64,000 nucleotides of DNA from Mucidula mucida (GCA_015501055.1 JADNYV010000033.1:186001-250000), one strand, 5' to 3'; numbered from the stretch's first letter, positions 33,841 through 46,867 are shown. The notes: generated from the letters alone by a model not told the origin. Made by a program: numbers and translations.

Positions 33841-36095
33841 CTCAGAATTGCAATATAGCTGGGATGAGGGACGTTAGGGAGGTCGTTTCGGTCTCAAGAC
33901 AGGGTTCCTAGGTGTTATGGTGCGGGACCGTCGTCGTTGTTCGGAGACACAAAAAGTGTGTGGGTGAGACGAATGGACCGTGAGCGGGGAATGGTGGAAG
34001 GGATGAAGGTAAAGCGCTGAGAATGTAAGACTTTTGGCGGCCGATATGGTGGCCGGGGATGAATGGGTGTGGGGAGGCCCAATAACCGGGTTGTCCCTAC
34101 TAATATAGGCAGGCTGAGCGTGTGGCGCTTGAGTGTGGGGGTACGTGTAGACCTCGAGGCGAATATGATATTCGTGGTGGTCACAGCAGCAGCTACTAAC
34201 GAGACCGGCTTGCGCAACGGGTGCTATTGCGTGAAGGTGCCCAGAAGAGGAGATGGTAGTAGTAAAGAGACAGAAGAATTGGCCCAGTAGTGCCCGCTAA
34301 ATGGTGGTCGGTACGTGGAGGAAAAGACGTCGGACACCGCCCAGTTATGGTGCACAGCAACGAAGGCGGACCCGGCTTAAAGCAAGGTGACGCGTCCTGA
34401 CTGGGTAAAATGGACTCACATCGGGACCCTGAACACGTGGGTCCCCGGGTTCGCACGCCACACTTCGATCCTTGCATTGCCTGACGATGAATATGGCAAT
34501 ATGGGGATGGGCGGGCCGACGGGGATAGCTATTGCCATTACCCAGACAAAGATACAAAGGGCGGCGTCGTTCGGGCGTCGCTCCAGGCATAAACTCCTAA
34601 CCAAATGCTCACTCCAACTCCTACCAGTCGAAGTCTTTGGAAATTCAGCAGACAAGGTTCATTGCGGAACGCGGCACTGTCAGGCTCGTTGACACTCCTC
34701 TGACACTCCTGATTCAAAACTTCTCCATAAGTATGCGCTTCCGCGTACACTGTTTGAACTATACATGAATCATCGGGCCACACAACACGACTTCACCATT
34801 CAGACAGGACTTTTGGGGAAATGAGGTTTACACTAGTAGACGCGCGCTCTCTACTACGTCTCAGTAGTATGATACAGCAATCATACGTTCTACCGTTTGA
34901 AGCGTCGGATGCTATCAGTCTTGTCTTCTGAAGCCGGCCAAACTTCTCGATGGGCATCGTGTTGGTCATAAGTCAGGGAACGCAGTGAGCTCGATGCCGG
35001 AAACGAGTCCGCCTGAGAAACTTGAAGAGTCCAAAGAATGGGATGTGAGAGTCGTAGGTATACTGTAAAGGAATAGCGGGAGAAGGTCGCTGCATAAGGA
35101 AAGTAGTCATGACAACTTGAATGTGGAACGGACGCTAGCGGAACGTCCAACTTGATGATTCAGTTATCGTTGTTGAAAGGACTTGTGTTTTCAACCGAGA
35201 TGGCCGAAAACGCAGTGAAAGCAAGCAGAACGGATGAAGCTACAGACTCAAAGGAGCGCAAATTCTCGGCGCACAGCTTGAAGGAGAAAAAGCACGCATC
35301 ACATGCAAACGAAGGATAAGGAATCGGGACTGGAAGGGCCAAGATTCAAGGTTGCCTAATCATGGGGCAAGCCTGCTGGGTAATGGTCTAAGCTATCCTT
35401 GGGAGACGCTATATGGGATTGACACCAGATATTTGACCGGTGCAAGAGTGTCCCGGAAGAACGGCAGTGCATACAATATCAAAGTCGGGGGCAGATTCCA
35501 GACAGCAGCTTTCCAACGTATACAGTGATAGTCCGATAGACGCGATGAAGAGAGCATGAGGAGTGCTACAGAGAGAGAGAGAGAGCTGTGCGCACAGACT
35601 TTCGTGGGGTGACGGCTGCTCGCATCTTCATGGAGGTAGATTTCATCAAACGAGGTGGGGCTTTTGGAGGTGATGGCCAAAATGGGTCCGGACTATTCCG
35701 GACCGGCTTGCTCCGATCAACCAAGCGGATATCGCAGTGTCGCAGCCACATAGCAGCCGTACTCCATGATGGGCATCCTATGCATGCCTTGAGGACGACG
35801 CAACATGAATCAACCCAAACCTTTTCACGGCAGGCAAGTACGCGAGGTTGATCCTCCGACACGTGATACGTAACGCCTTCCTTTCCCGTCATCATCGCGT
35901 CGACGCGAACGTTAGTATTGCGCCACAATTACACCTTCGTCTATCCGCAACCTCTCTCTTTGTTTCCCTCAGGCGATAACACCTGAACAGCGCACCATGG
36001 AACCCAAAGAAAGCTCTTTTTTATTGCCAGCCAGAGACATCAGCGCAGTTGAAGCATGTATTATTGCAGGCTGAAAACTGGCGTTAAAGGCGACT
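33841..36095. other. Gene-poor region, part 1
   Basis: About 2.25 kb upstream of the BCS1-type gene. Open frames are short and overlap on both strands. A (ga)n tract lies at 35569-35586. No transposon protein, tRNA or recognised gene was found. Confidence 0.45.
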
Positions 36096-36324
36096 ATGCT
36101 GTCATGCGATCAATACCACGAGTTCCTTTCGCTCTCCACGCACTTCGGTAATTGTACTTCCTCTATTGTTTCAATGTTCTCGGGATTTTGTGTCCACAGT
36201 GATGCAAAGAAACCAGGAAGAGCTGGCCACCGTCCTTATGTACCATGATTCACTCGTGGTTAAGGGCCTCATCAACATGGTATCATCGACACGGATCTAC
36301 CTCAAGGATGTCTGTGAAAATTGA
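36096..36324 (+). CDS. Possible small two-exon gene of unknown function
   Basis: Exons 36096-36147 and 36200-36324 splice at a good gtaatt/cacag intron of 52 nt and give 58 residues: MLSCDQYHEFLSLSTHFV, then MQRNQEELATVLMYHDSL and VVKGLINMVSSTRIYLKDV. The composition is protein-like, and splicing restores a single open frame, which is the main support. No family is recognised. It may instead be a fragment of a larger or broken gene. Confidence 0.25.
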
Positions 36325-38867
36325 AGTGTGGACTGTGCTATCACTGTGATCGCGGCAGGACCCACAAATGCAGGCGTCCTGAGTATTTCCGAACCACGCC
36401 TCAAGACTGTCTGCCTTGATGTCGTTATTGCCTCACGACGACTGCAAGGAATACAACACCGTCCGAATTCAAACTCAACCAGTCACAATAATCACAAAAA
36501 CAATAACAAGCTTAATGTGATATATGGAGCAGCTATCGATGCTCGTCTCCGCGCAGCCGACCAATATGTCTCGCGCGCCACCTCATGTCTTCTGATGCGC
36601 AATTCCTCTGAAGAAGATAATTGGCTTCCAACGCCGGGATATGGACGCGGCGACGTAACGAACGTGCGTACGTATGGACGGCTTTATTCTTTATTCTGCG
36701 TCTTGCTCAAAGTCTAAGTAGAATAAAAGCACACGATGCAAGTCCGAGAGGCTTTCATGAAATGCACATTAAGTCCACGCAACAATTACAATCCATTTAC
36801 GACGAACATGGGCACTTTCAGGTATTCTAATGGGAAGACACTGGTAAACCGACAGGTGATGAAACTTCCGCCTACCCTTTAGTGTACAGACATGTCCTCG
36901 GAACGGGCTAGAGCTTGATCATTGTCCGGTGGCGGACTATGTAATGCAAGATGTACTACTGCTATATGATGCGCCGCGGGAGAAGCATAATGGAGGGACC
37001 TGGTAGGATGGCGTCAGGAGAGGATCTATATCGAAGTCGTTAGACCTCAGGCTTTCAGGGCGCGGGCAACGAGAAATCAATCTTAACCCAGCATGGCAAG
37101 TGGGGACTCAGAACATCGGATATTGAACTTCGTGGGGGCGACGATCAGCTTCAAGCAGTGAGGTGGGGGATAACGGACACGGGAAGCTATCAGACTCTGG
37201 TTCCGCACATTCAGAGGGAGCTTGACTGCTGCAATAGACACCAATAGCGCCGGATGGTCGACGATGATTACGGAGGAAAAGGTTAACTACTAGAAGTTTG
37301 ATGATAGTACATCTCCTGCCAGTTGAGGTAACATTTGGTGAAGTCCTACACATCTGCAGATGATCCCCTCCACCTTCGCAATACCAAACGAAGCGTAATC
37401 CTTTGATACGCATGGCTGAGAGATATCGACAGTATACTACACATGCGTCACCATTCCGATTGACACTTGAGTATCCTGCGTCTCCAAGTCGGCTTGATGC
37501 TCCTGCTAACCCCCGTACAATGTGATCTATAATGAGCAAGCTCTCTACTCTACTCTGCTCTTCGAAACAGGTCCAAGGGCGTCGCTTATCGCCAGAGGTA
37601 GCTTGGGTCCGTCAGAGATCATCAACTGGCGTGGCGATCATTTTCGTGGGAAACTTTCAGCGACATCGGCTTGAAGCCTAGACCCTAAACGTTTGCCTTT
37701 CAGAAACAAAATGCCATGACTTCAAGAGAGCGCATTCGACGCGTCGACATTGCGTCAGCAGCGCCAATGACTAGCAAGGAAGTGGCATAGCATCTGCAAC
37801 TGACGTGAAGGACAGAAAACTGCTCTATTTGGGACTACTTGACGCGAACCTGGAAATAATGCTCCACAAAGTTTCTTAACAGGTTCGGCGAGACCAGCCT
37901 GCGTGCTACTATCCTCTTATCGCGAAATTCGAGCTCTCTCGATTCTGCGTCGGTACAAATTGGCGTTACGTACTACAAAAGATGAACTACTACTACTCCA
38001 CATCTAGTCTAGCACCATCCAACCACCCTAATACTTGGCTTCTTGCGCATATTCGGACGGTCATAACGGAAACTCAGCGACTCATCCTATCGATTCTACC
38101 TGACTGTTAATCTGGTATGAGCTCGCGTGCTTTGGGATCCTAATTCGACGCAGCATCCGCCATGGTTAGGAAAGCTGAGACTAAAGCCTGACCGCGACGA
38201 GCTAACGCATACAAGAGGTCAAATAACATGGGCCCGCGGGAGAAGAAGCATAAAGAGGATGAAGAAATATAAAAAAGCTATGACGGATGAAAATCGATCC
38301 ATCGCCACCCTCAATGTTTGGGCATGTTCGAAGGATACAGAGTCCGGAACGCCAAACCAAAAAGGAAACTCACGTCGTCCCAGTAGCTTTCAAGGGGACA
38401 GGAAGTGACAGTTTGTCAAAAGAAGCGTATCGGTGGGTGTGCTCCCGAGGCATTTTATCTGCGCTAACCCGTCATGAAGGGGCGAGGCGCGCAAAGCCCT
38501 AACACGTCAACGACCGGATCGGAGCTCAAGCTCGTTTCTGATAATGACAGAAGACACACCGACGTGCAGTGAGTAATTGACGATGATCCCGGAGGGTAGC
38601 TTGAGACTGCTCGTGCGCCAGAAGCTCTCGGAACGGGCATGAACAGGCGAGTTTCAAGCATATGGAATATGCGTGTATTATGTGGTTGTTTACCATGCCT
38701 CGTAGGTGACGGTTATTAATTTTCTAGCAGAAGATGAAATGAACGTCCAGTACAGCGAATAGGGATCAGCGTCTGCGAGACCACGGTGATTGTGTACGGA
38801 AATGAGGCCTCGAGGTCTCGACTTACATAGTAAGCGTATTCAAACTCCACCGCCGTCAGGGGATGGG
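36325..38867. other. Gene-poor region, part 2
   Basis: About 2.5 kb without a convincing gene. A segment cgccgcgggagaag near 36969 recurs in inverted form at about 40170 and 40430. Frames at 36328-36717 and 37108-37539 lack splice support or signatures. Confidence 0.4.
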
Positions 38868-39676
38868 ATGGATGACCCAGAAGATAGCAATTCATTTCTG
38901 TTCCAGAATCAGTTCACTGTAGCTCACATGGAGCAGCACCTATTCCCGCATGCGGACACTCTATTTCAACCAGCTACGCGGTGGAATTGGAGTGGCGTGG
39001 CGTTATCAATGACACCGTCATTCATTAACTGCGAAAGGTAAGTCGTCTCTCAGAACCGTGGCATTCGGCCTCATGGGTACTTATGATATCTATTTCCTGC
39101 AGATATCTGCATGCGTGAGCATTCCTTGAAACAATACCATGTTTCCGTTCCATTCGATCCCAGATACAACTGGATCTACATCACAGCTGACAGCCTTTAG
39201 TTACGACGTGCAAGACGCGATGACAGCGTGCAGGTGCAGTTCCTAGTTGTCAAAAGGCCGCTAGAGGCACTGATTGGTAGCTATGGGCCCGATTCGGCTT
39301 CCAGAGAATCTAGCGAAGAAACGACGCATTTGTTACTACGCTCTGCTTACTCGACGTATCGGGGACGATTTTTCCAGTGCTTCGCCGACTCCACTGAACA
39401 TCTACTGTATGTCTCGACAAGAACCAATGCGCCGACGACCTGACTCTTGGTCCTTCCATTCATGCTTGATGACGTGGGTGACTACTCGAAGCTGGGAAAC
39501 GAAGCCATTGTAAGTCGATTTGTTTCACTCCCTTGGAACTCCGTATGTGGAGTTTGCGTTCGTCCCGGTGTATCGTGATATCTAGCAGCGATTCGGCGCT
39601 ATGCCCCTCCAAAATCTGCGTACCCGAACTTGATACCGCTGATTCTGATGAGATTCCTACGTCTCTTGTCTCCTGA
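38868..39676 (+). CDS. Unrecognised multi-exon gene model
   Basis: An exon from ATG 38868 reads MDDPEDSNSFLFQNQF, then HLFPHADTLFQPATRWNW and ends SMTPSFINCER at a strong donor (gtaagt). A 12-nt exon (YLHA) and further pieces follow. Downstream, a long coding-like exon reads MGPIRLPENLAKKRRICYY, LLTRRIGDDFSSASPTPLN and MTWVTTRSWETKP, and splices to FSDSALCPSKICVPEL, ending at tga 39674-39676. I could not find one phase-consistent junction between the two halves, so they may be two genes or include a sequence error. No family is recognised. The sequence composition and the good intron borders argue that it is a real gene. Confidence 0.35.
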
Positions 39677-42600
39677 CATCTGACGCTGTTTTAAGTCGAA
39701 CCTGGTATCTGGGCTACCTTGGACAGCTGCAACTTATCCCACTCTTCTCTAGACCCAACGTGGATCCGAGCACTGCTAGATTCTCCCACTTGCGCTCTCG
39801 AAGAGTTGACACATAGCTCCCGTATTTGCTCACTGTTCCACCCATCGCGGTGGTACGTGTTACTCGAATTTCCTGTCTATCAGCCCTACGGCGGGGGAGA
39901 GTAGTTACCCATGCCATGTTTTTCTCAGGCTTAGCTCGTCTTCCTCGGTCCAGGTCGCGCATAACACAATCTCCGCCGCTCTCTTTGCCAGCCTTTCTCT
40001 CATGTGAACGCAAAGTAAGTCGCGAAACAGACCTCGCACTGTTATTTTTTCAATGAAGACAAGTAGGACTCTGTCTTTTGTCTTCCGTTGTTTCGGTTGC
40101 CTCCTTAGAGCTATGTTGGTGACGGCCGTCATCATTAAGTCTTGCGTGAGTCCAGCCTCTCACCATCCCTTCTCCCGCGGCGCCTCATCTGAATGGCAAG
40201 ACACAGCACCCTCAAACTGCACTTGCTCGCATCAAGGGGACTGATGGAGACGAGAGTCCCCCAATCCCCCAATCCCACCCCTCCACGACCATCCTGTAGC
40301 GCGCCAGACAAACCCTCCACCCCCCCGACATCGTGGTGGGTACTTAATCGGTACAGTACCTTAATACAAAATCTTCTCGATCTCCCGCCCCATCCCGCTT
40401 CTTATTATCTTATCTCGTTGGCGACCCTCCTTCTCCCGCGGCGCCTCATATCCGTAACATCCTCCCAGTGGCGGGCGACAAATTCGCATTCTTGTTTGGC
40501 GGACCCACTGACTTTGAACTCTGCCCATCTTGATCCCCGCGCTGTCTCGGCGAATACGTATGTGGCCGAATCCGAGAAGGCGCTCAGTCGCCACTACTAT
40601 GACATTCCTGGAAACGGAAAGCTTAACGCTGATGATGTGGTGAGATGGAAACAAGAAGACATGTCATCGGTGCTACATAGCGTACGTATGCAGACCTAGA
40701 ACGTCGACACATCTTCAGTTTTATGACTCGGTCGCACGTAAGGCTCCGACTGAGCATTGAATGCCAGTGCATCAAGGCAGCAATCAGACAGGCACGAAGT
40801 CTCGTTCTTGATTCTCTGTTTCCTCGATCGGGGGAATTCCCATAACACGTTGTGCTTCTGCAGACCGGTTACTAACAGCATTTCCATCTTGAGTGATATT
40901 CTCAACATTCTTCTCATTCAGTAGCAAGTTTCACGATGGACAGTTGGAGTGTGCTTAGGCACCAAGTCCATGTCGAGAATCTGATGCTCTTGAAGCGATC
41001 CTCTGGTGATTCGCGTTCACAGGATCACTGTAGAAGGTTGCTTACTCGTTCTGGTACGGGGGGGCTGGTCACCGGCGAGCGAGGTGAGTCTGCATGACTC
41101 CAAAACTGACGCGTGCGACTAATAAACGCTAAGCCTTAGAAACCGAAGCCTAATTCTCAGCGCTTGTCTCCTTTTTTATGTTCTCGAGTAGGCGATCATA
41201 ATAGTTGTAGCGCGTACTATGTAATCGTGAAGTTTTTTCAATGTCGTATTCGCAGTTTCAATGCTTTACTCGTTCTCCGCGGCCTCGGTCTATTCATAGG
41301 AATATGACAACTCGTTGTAAAGAGAGTATAGAGGTGGCGTATCGACATGCAAATCAATCTCCGTCGACAGTACATCACGTAGGCCTGGAACCAAATTCAA
41401 ATGTATCCAACTATGGCACAGCAGCATCAAAGAGAGAAGAACGAGGCAAGGACGAGAAAGCCGATCATGACTTGCTGGAGAACACCGAAAACGAAAAAGA
41501 GGAAGTTAGGACGGCAAATCAAGTTGTGCGTTGAAAGCGGTGAAGATGGATATCAATGGAATCAAGAGAGGAGAAGCCTAGCAGTTCATCATGTGTCCCA
41601 TGACGTTTGAAGCGTCTGTATTACTGCCAGACGTGGCGTAGAACAAAAATGATAAATAAATACGAGGAGCATAGCAGACAAAGCTCCGTTGCCAGAAAGT
41701 TAAACGGCGGCGAGGCCTCTACATCATGTCAAATGAACGGTCGAGGAATGCGGAGATACATAGGCTGCACTAGACCTTCCGAAGAAATGCAGACACAGAA
41801 CTATGTCGGCGGTGAAAGTAATGCGAAGAGAGGCACCACATGGCACGCGAGTACGAGAACAAAGATAGAGGGGGGTCGACTCGTAATCTGAGGCACCGCA
41901 AGGAGAGATGGATGGCTTGGTGTGATGAATGAAATGCAGGTGTCACAGATTTAGTTTCGTATTGGAGCTAGTAGTCCGAAATGAGATCACCGTAGGGCTT
42001 GGAAGGTCGACAGACAGACACAGGGATGGCGTGGTAACGGTAGATCGGGTCCTGAGCTCACCTCCCGGCTCCAAACAGAGATAACGACACCCGAGTGCAG
42101 GTCAAGAAAATGCCTGGGACAAAAGTGAATCACGAAAGACAGAAAGGTTTTCGCATCTAGAAAGACAACAGTCACAGCGCCTCGTTCTGACCGGAATGAT
42201 GAACAAAGCTAAAATGTACAGACACAAGGAGAGGGTGCTGCTCCCGCGAAGCACGTATCCTTACTTGCCTTACTCATACCCCACTAACCGCATCGGACGA
42301 TGTCTGAATCTTGAGCAGCCTTCTCTCACAGCTGAAATTTGGGTCCACGCGCCTCCCGGAGCGCAGATCGCCTGTCAGGCCACCTCGAGGAATCCAGCTT
42401 TTAATTATGAGGGTGATCCGTTAGTGTGGTGGGCAACGACCCGAGGACGCGAAAAGGCATTGCCTCGGACTCCGACGTTGAGAAAAGGAAATGCATAGAT
42501 GTGACGGGAAAGGAAAGGTGACGGGTCTCTAAATCGAATCGAGATGTTCTTGTTTTAGTTTTCGGTTCTCGAAACTCGTCCAAGCAAGGTTTGGGTGTGA

Positions 42601-42795
42601 CGGAAACGGTATGTAATGGAGACGCAAGCCAGCCGTGATATCTATATGTACGAGGCGTTTGTCTGTCTTCCGTTCCCGTTTGTTGTCCGCTTGTCTTGAC
42701 AGCTCGTCGTCCTCGCTGCGTTCACTGTTCAGACAGCGCTGCACAATCTGTATCCATTCCACTCCATCCGTCTTGCCGTCGTCCCGTACTTGACT
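39677..42795. other. Gene-poor region, part 3
   Basis: About 3.1 kb. A frame at 40193-40699 includes a protein-like end (ALSRHYYDIPGNGKLNADDV), but no spliced model was found. A 21-bp direct repeat (ccttctcccgcggcgcctcat) occurs at 40168-40188 and 40429-40449. The rest shows no recognised coding, RNA or transposon sequence. Confidence 0.4.
40168..40449. repeat. Pair of 21-bp direct repeats
   Basis: The same 21 bp (ccttctcccgcggcgcctcat) lies at 40168-40188 and 40429-40449. Its core cttctcccgcggcgc also occurs inverted near 36969-36983. Confidence 0.6.
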
Positions 42796-44953
42796 ATGTC
42801 GTCGGTCGCTGCGTCACCTTCAGCTCCCCGCTCCCCGACTCTGCAAGTCCGCACGCCGAAGCCGATGGAGGAACGGCGCCACATGCAGGCCACAGAACGA
42901 GAACCCAGTCGAGCGCCAGGCCCGCAGCTACGACATGTTGAAGAAAGTCGGGAGAATCCGACTCAACAAGAAGCGGATTATCGATCGCCTCCGCGGGAGC
43001 ATCGATCACCTCGAACAGAGCGTCGGGATCCTCCGCGCCTGGCGCAAGACGAGGCGGGACCACAGCAGGACGCTCGCCGGACCGAGTCTCCCCGACAGGA
43101 TGAATCGCACAGACCAGACCCACCCCAAGACTCCCCTCGCAAGCGTGTCGAGTGTCGCGCCTCACCACCAATACAATCAAACGTTCACCGTCGACCTCGC
43201 CGAGACCGCTGCTCAAGCGCAAGTACGAAGATGGCAAGTTTTACTACCCATTACAACGTGCTCCGTCACTGATATTGAATATAGATCCAACGGCTGCCCT
43301 CGACGCCCTCCGTGAGCGGTCCAATTCTGAGTACGAGACAGGACAAGTTACCTGTGACCAATGTGGCGTAACCATTACCATACGCAACGAAGTAACCGGC
43401 AGTTTCACCATGGACCATTGGGAGGCTCATCGTAGTGTCTGGTAGGTCTCCGAAATAGCATATGCACGACACTGCGCTGACAGCATTGGGTAGCCCTCCG
43501 CCGCCATCGCTGGCCTCAGCGCCGCCGACTAAACGACGTCGAGCAAAGCGTACAGAAGAAGAGCGCATCACGTACCTCAACACCGACCCTTATGTGGCGC
43601 AGTTCGAGGCCTATCGCGTTTTGTGCAAGAACTGCGACAAATGGATCCGGCTTCGTCCCAATTCGACCTACTGTAGCATTCCATGGGATGCCCACAGGAA
43701 GAGCTGCCTGACCAAGAAAATGTGCGTCGTCTTGACGAAGATGTAAACCTCATTTGAACTGTTCTTCATACAGCACGAATAAGAACACCTACGCTCTTGA
43801 GCAGAGGAACAAGTCACTCGAGAAAGATCCCGACGCTCGTAAATTTGACGCCGAACGCGTGCTCTGCGCAGTATGCGATACCTGGATACAAGTTCCAGTG
43901 CCGGATGAGCGTCAGGTCTGGCAGGCACACAAGGCTGCGTGTCGTGCCAACGCTGGTAGTAGTTCAAGCAGTAGCGTGAGCGTCATTGCGGTCGGACATC
44001 TCAGTCACCTCTTCTGCTCCGGGCGCGCATGCTCAAGGGCACTCTCGTCCTGTGGCGTCTGTATCTCAAGGGCCACCGCAATCCCTCTCATCTCACCATT
44101 CCCATAACCATGTCGAGTCAGGAGGACCCCCGCCACATTTCAACAACGAGTCACGTCGTCGCAATGCTGAACAGCGGGCTGCGACGCTCCGTGCAGATTC
44201 GCTCATATTGCATGTAGAACCGAACAGGGTCTTCTGCAGCCTTTGTCAGAAATGGGTCCAGTTGAGGCAGGATTCGAGTTACTGTGCGTATCCCTGGCTC
44301 CAGCATCGCACAAAGTGCCTCTTGCGAAGGTATGTCCTTTAGTTTCGACGCATATATTCATATCCTGACCGTGATCACAGTCAGAAACGCGCGGCCAAGG
44401 AGCGAGTTCATTCTGGGGAGCGGATGGAGAAGATTGAGGTTGACGCCGAGTCCGAGGATGCGGAAGGAAGCTGGGACGAGGAAGAACCTCAGGCTCCACC
44501 AATGTCGGCGCCGCCGCATTTACAGACGTCGCGCCATGTCAGTCATCATGCGCCGCCTCATAGGGATACGATGGCGGAGCGTTACAGCAACGGCCAGCAT
44601 CATCAGTCGGCCAGCCATCCCATTCCTCCACCACGCCAGCCTCTGGTTCAGCCATCAGACTCGTATCTCGATTTGGACGCGCCGTCTGCGCGACTTACCA
44701 TCTTGCACTCTCCATCTCTCATTTGTTGGTCACGACATTCCGCGCCGGCGTGCCCATCGCTGCGCTGGTAACATTCATGAATGCGAGCATGCCAGAGGAC
44801 AGATGGGAGGAGTACGATTTGCGAGAGGTTGCGAGAGGCGTCGGGATTATTGAGCGGGAAGGAGCACGGGGAGATGCACGCGACGAAGACGGCAGGCGCG
44901 GTGAAGCGCCACTCAGAATCGAGTTGGAAGGTGATATGGTTAGACCGCGGTGA
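42796..44953 (+). CDS. Protein with four repeated Cys2-His-Cys modules
   Basis: From ATG 42796 a Pro/Arg/Glu-rich N-terminus leads to four copies of one module: C-x2-C, about 17-20 residues, then W-x2-H-x3/4-C. They are CDQCGVTITI..HWEAHRSVC, CKNCDKWIRL..PWDAHRKSC, CAVCDTWIQV..VWQAHKAAC and CSLCQKWVQL..PWLQHRTKC. The Cys ending module 1 is made by splicing, and a 49-nt intron (gtagta...ctcag) lies after module 3. The pattern suggests four zinc sites. After YLDLDAPSAR the frame stops at 44771. One frame over, the sequence continues convincingly (LVTTFRAGVPIAALVTFMNA ... RIELEGDMVRPR) to 44953, so one base may be missing near 44695. Role unknown; nucleic-acid or protein binding is a guess. Confidence 0.6.
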
Positions 44954-45663
44954 ACACAAAGCCTGGTGCTTGTTCGGACTATGGAGATGGAGGACTTTCT
45001 TGCGCGCATCGACTTTCGTAGCCTACATGTATTACTAGTTGATCATTTTCTTGACAATTGTACGAGTTACTCACTGATGCAATATACACCTATAGGACAT
45101 TTGAGGATGGTTTTGCGTCGTTGTAAACAAGAGTCACTTAACAGTGTAACTGTTTTTGTGAAGTTCATTGCGGCCGTTCGGTCCGATTGTCCGAAGGGCA
45201 AACGATCGGGCTGCCTTGAGTTGTCCTTCACCTGCAGTGCCCTTCCGAGTATGCTTCACGTCCCACAATCACTCACGCTAAATTATAAGCACCGTGCCAA
45301 TGTCTCTTCCACAGAAACCGATGTTATAACCGACATCTCAGATGTGACGTCTACTCTCACGGCGACATTTTGTTGAATTTGTTCACCCAATGTTGGGTAT
45401 GTAATCCTACTTTCCACAGTGGCCCGTGTCTTCGCACAGTGATCTGGGTAAAAAGGTGTATGCTCTTGTTCGCCGAAGAGGGAGAGATCATTGTGTACAA
45501 TGTTCCATATGTTCACTGGAAGTTTTGGGTGTGCACCGAGAGCTGTTTGTACTTGACGTCGGAGACGACGTCAAACCAAAAGATTTGAGTAGAATTATAT
45601 GATGTATGATACATAATTTGTTGTACAACGTCTGGAGCAAAAACAACTAGGTAGTAGAGGGAT
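44954..45663. other. Intergenic, nothing recognised
   Basis: About 710 bp between the Cys/His-module gene and the 3' end of the MDR gene. The frame at 44966-45376 has no signature. Confidence 0.45.
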
Positions 45664-46867
45664 CTACCTTACAACGACCTTTCCTCTCGCCCTCGAAGTC
45701 ATAATGCGCTCATACGCAGTATGAACATCTTTAAACTCGTATACCGAATCCACTATCGGCTTGAACTTGCCCTCTTTCACCAGAAGCTGTATTTGCTTGA
45801 GATCGGTGGGCTTGTGGTTAACGAAAACCATTCTAAACAACGTTGAGCAATTAGTTCCAGTGATAATGCAAGTTTACGCACTTGTAACCACGAGGAACAC
45901 CACCCAGCCATGCCGGCCAAGTGATCGCAAAAAGTGTCTGTAAACCTTGAAAGAAGGGACGTATGCCATGTATCGAGCCGACAGAGACAAATGTGCCGCC
46001 CGGAGCTAGGTACGCGGGACTACGTTTGAATAGAGTCGGGTCTGTGAGCCCAACTACAACGAGGCGTTAGCACAAAGCAGGAAGGAAAGACATAATGGCA
46101 TACCGGCATCAAAGATAAGATGAAACTTGGGCGAGGGGGGATTCTCCAGAAAGTGCTCATGCAATGGTCGCTTCGTGTAGTCTACAAACTCGTCTGCTCC
46201 CAGACTGCGAACAAAATCCTCGTTCTTCCCCGAGGCCGACGCGACAACGCGCGCAGCTCCTTTGGCTTTGGCGATCTGAATCGCATACGCCCCCACGGCA
46301 CTACTGCCTCCGTTGATAAACACGGTTTGGCCTGCCTCGAATGTCCACAGTCGAAGATCGCCTGCCACGCTGTCTCGCCCGCAAGAGAGAACCCAGCCGC
46401 TTCGGTAAATTTGACAGAGCCCGGTTTGTAGACGAGGTTCGCTGCAGGCACACAGGCGTATTGTTGAAGAGCACCTTCCTTCGTGGCCAAACTGGTTTCT
46501 GGGAGGCGGAGTGAGATATCTTACCACCACACAGATGAGAGTGGATATACGTACGGACGGGTATGAAGCCAAAGACCTCGTCACCTTGTTTGAAATCCGA
46601 GTCGTTCGAATCTTCAATGATTCCCCAAGATCATATTCTGCAACGAGCGGTCGCCTGGCGATGAAGTTGGGAAGCATGCCCATCAATTTATATCCACTGC
46701 ACGCGATATAAGAAAACCGGTATCACGAAAAGCAGGACAACGCACACAGGATTCAACGCCGCTGCCTGTACCTTAACAATGACCTCTCCCTTGCCCGGCT
46801 TCTTGACTGGATGCTGCGTCTCGAAGACCACCGCGTCCTTCGGAACACCTTCTTCTTCACGATCCAT
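45664..46867 (-). CDS. MDR-superfamily zinc-type alcohol dehydrogenase/quinone oxidoreductase
   Basis: The start is MDREEEGVPKDAVVFETQH with HPVKKPGKGEVIVKVQAAAL, the typical MDR N-terminus. Next come MGMLPNFIARRPLVAEYDL, GFSLAGETAWQAIFDCGQ, the NADPH-binding GGSSAVGAYAIQIAKAKGA and SGKNEDFVRSLGADEFVDY. The C-terminal exons read MVFVNHKPTDLKQIQLL, EGKFKPIVDSVYEFKD and ERIMTSRARGKVVVR. No structural zinc Cys cluster is seen, which fits the quinone-reductase/enoyl-reductase branch that uses NADPH. Physiological substrate unknown. It stands alone, with no clustered biosynthetic genes beside it. Confidence 0.85.

Noticed and set aside
35569..35586. (ga)n tract
   Set aside because: Ordinary short microsatellite with no sign of function.
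40193..40699. 168-residue plus-strand frame in the gene-poor stretch
   Set aside because: Only its end looks protein-like; the rest is Pro/Ser-rich low complexity and no splice-consistent model or family was found.
43970..44005. Apparent frameshift after module 3 of the Cys/His protein
   Set aside because: Explained by a normal 49-nt intron (gtagta to ctcag) that restores the frame.
45000..45376. Plus-strand frame downstream of the Cys/His-module gene
   Set aside because: No signature, poor composition, probably 3' untranslated or intergenic sequence.
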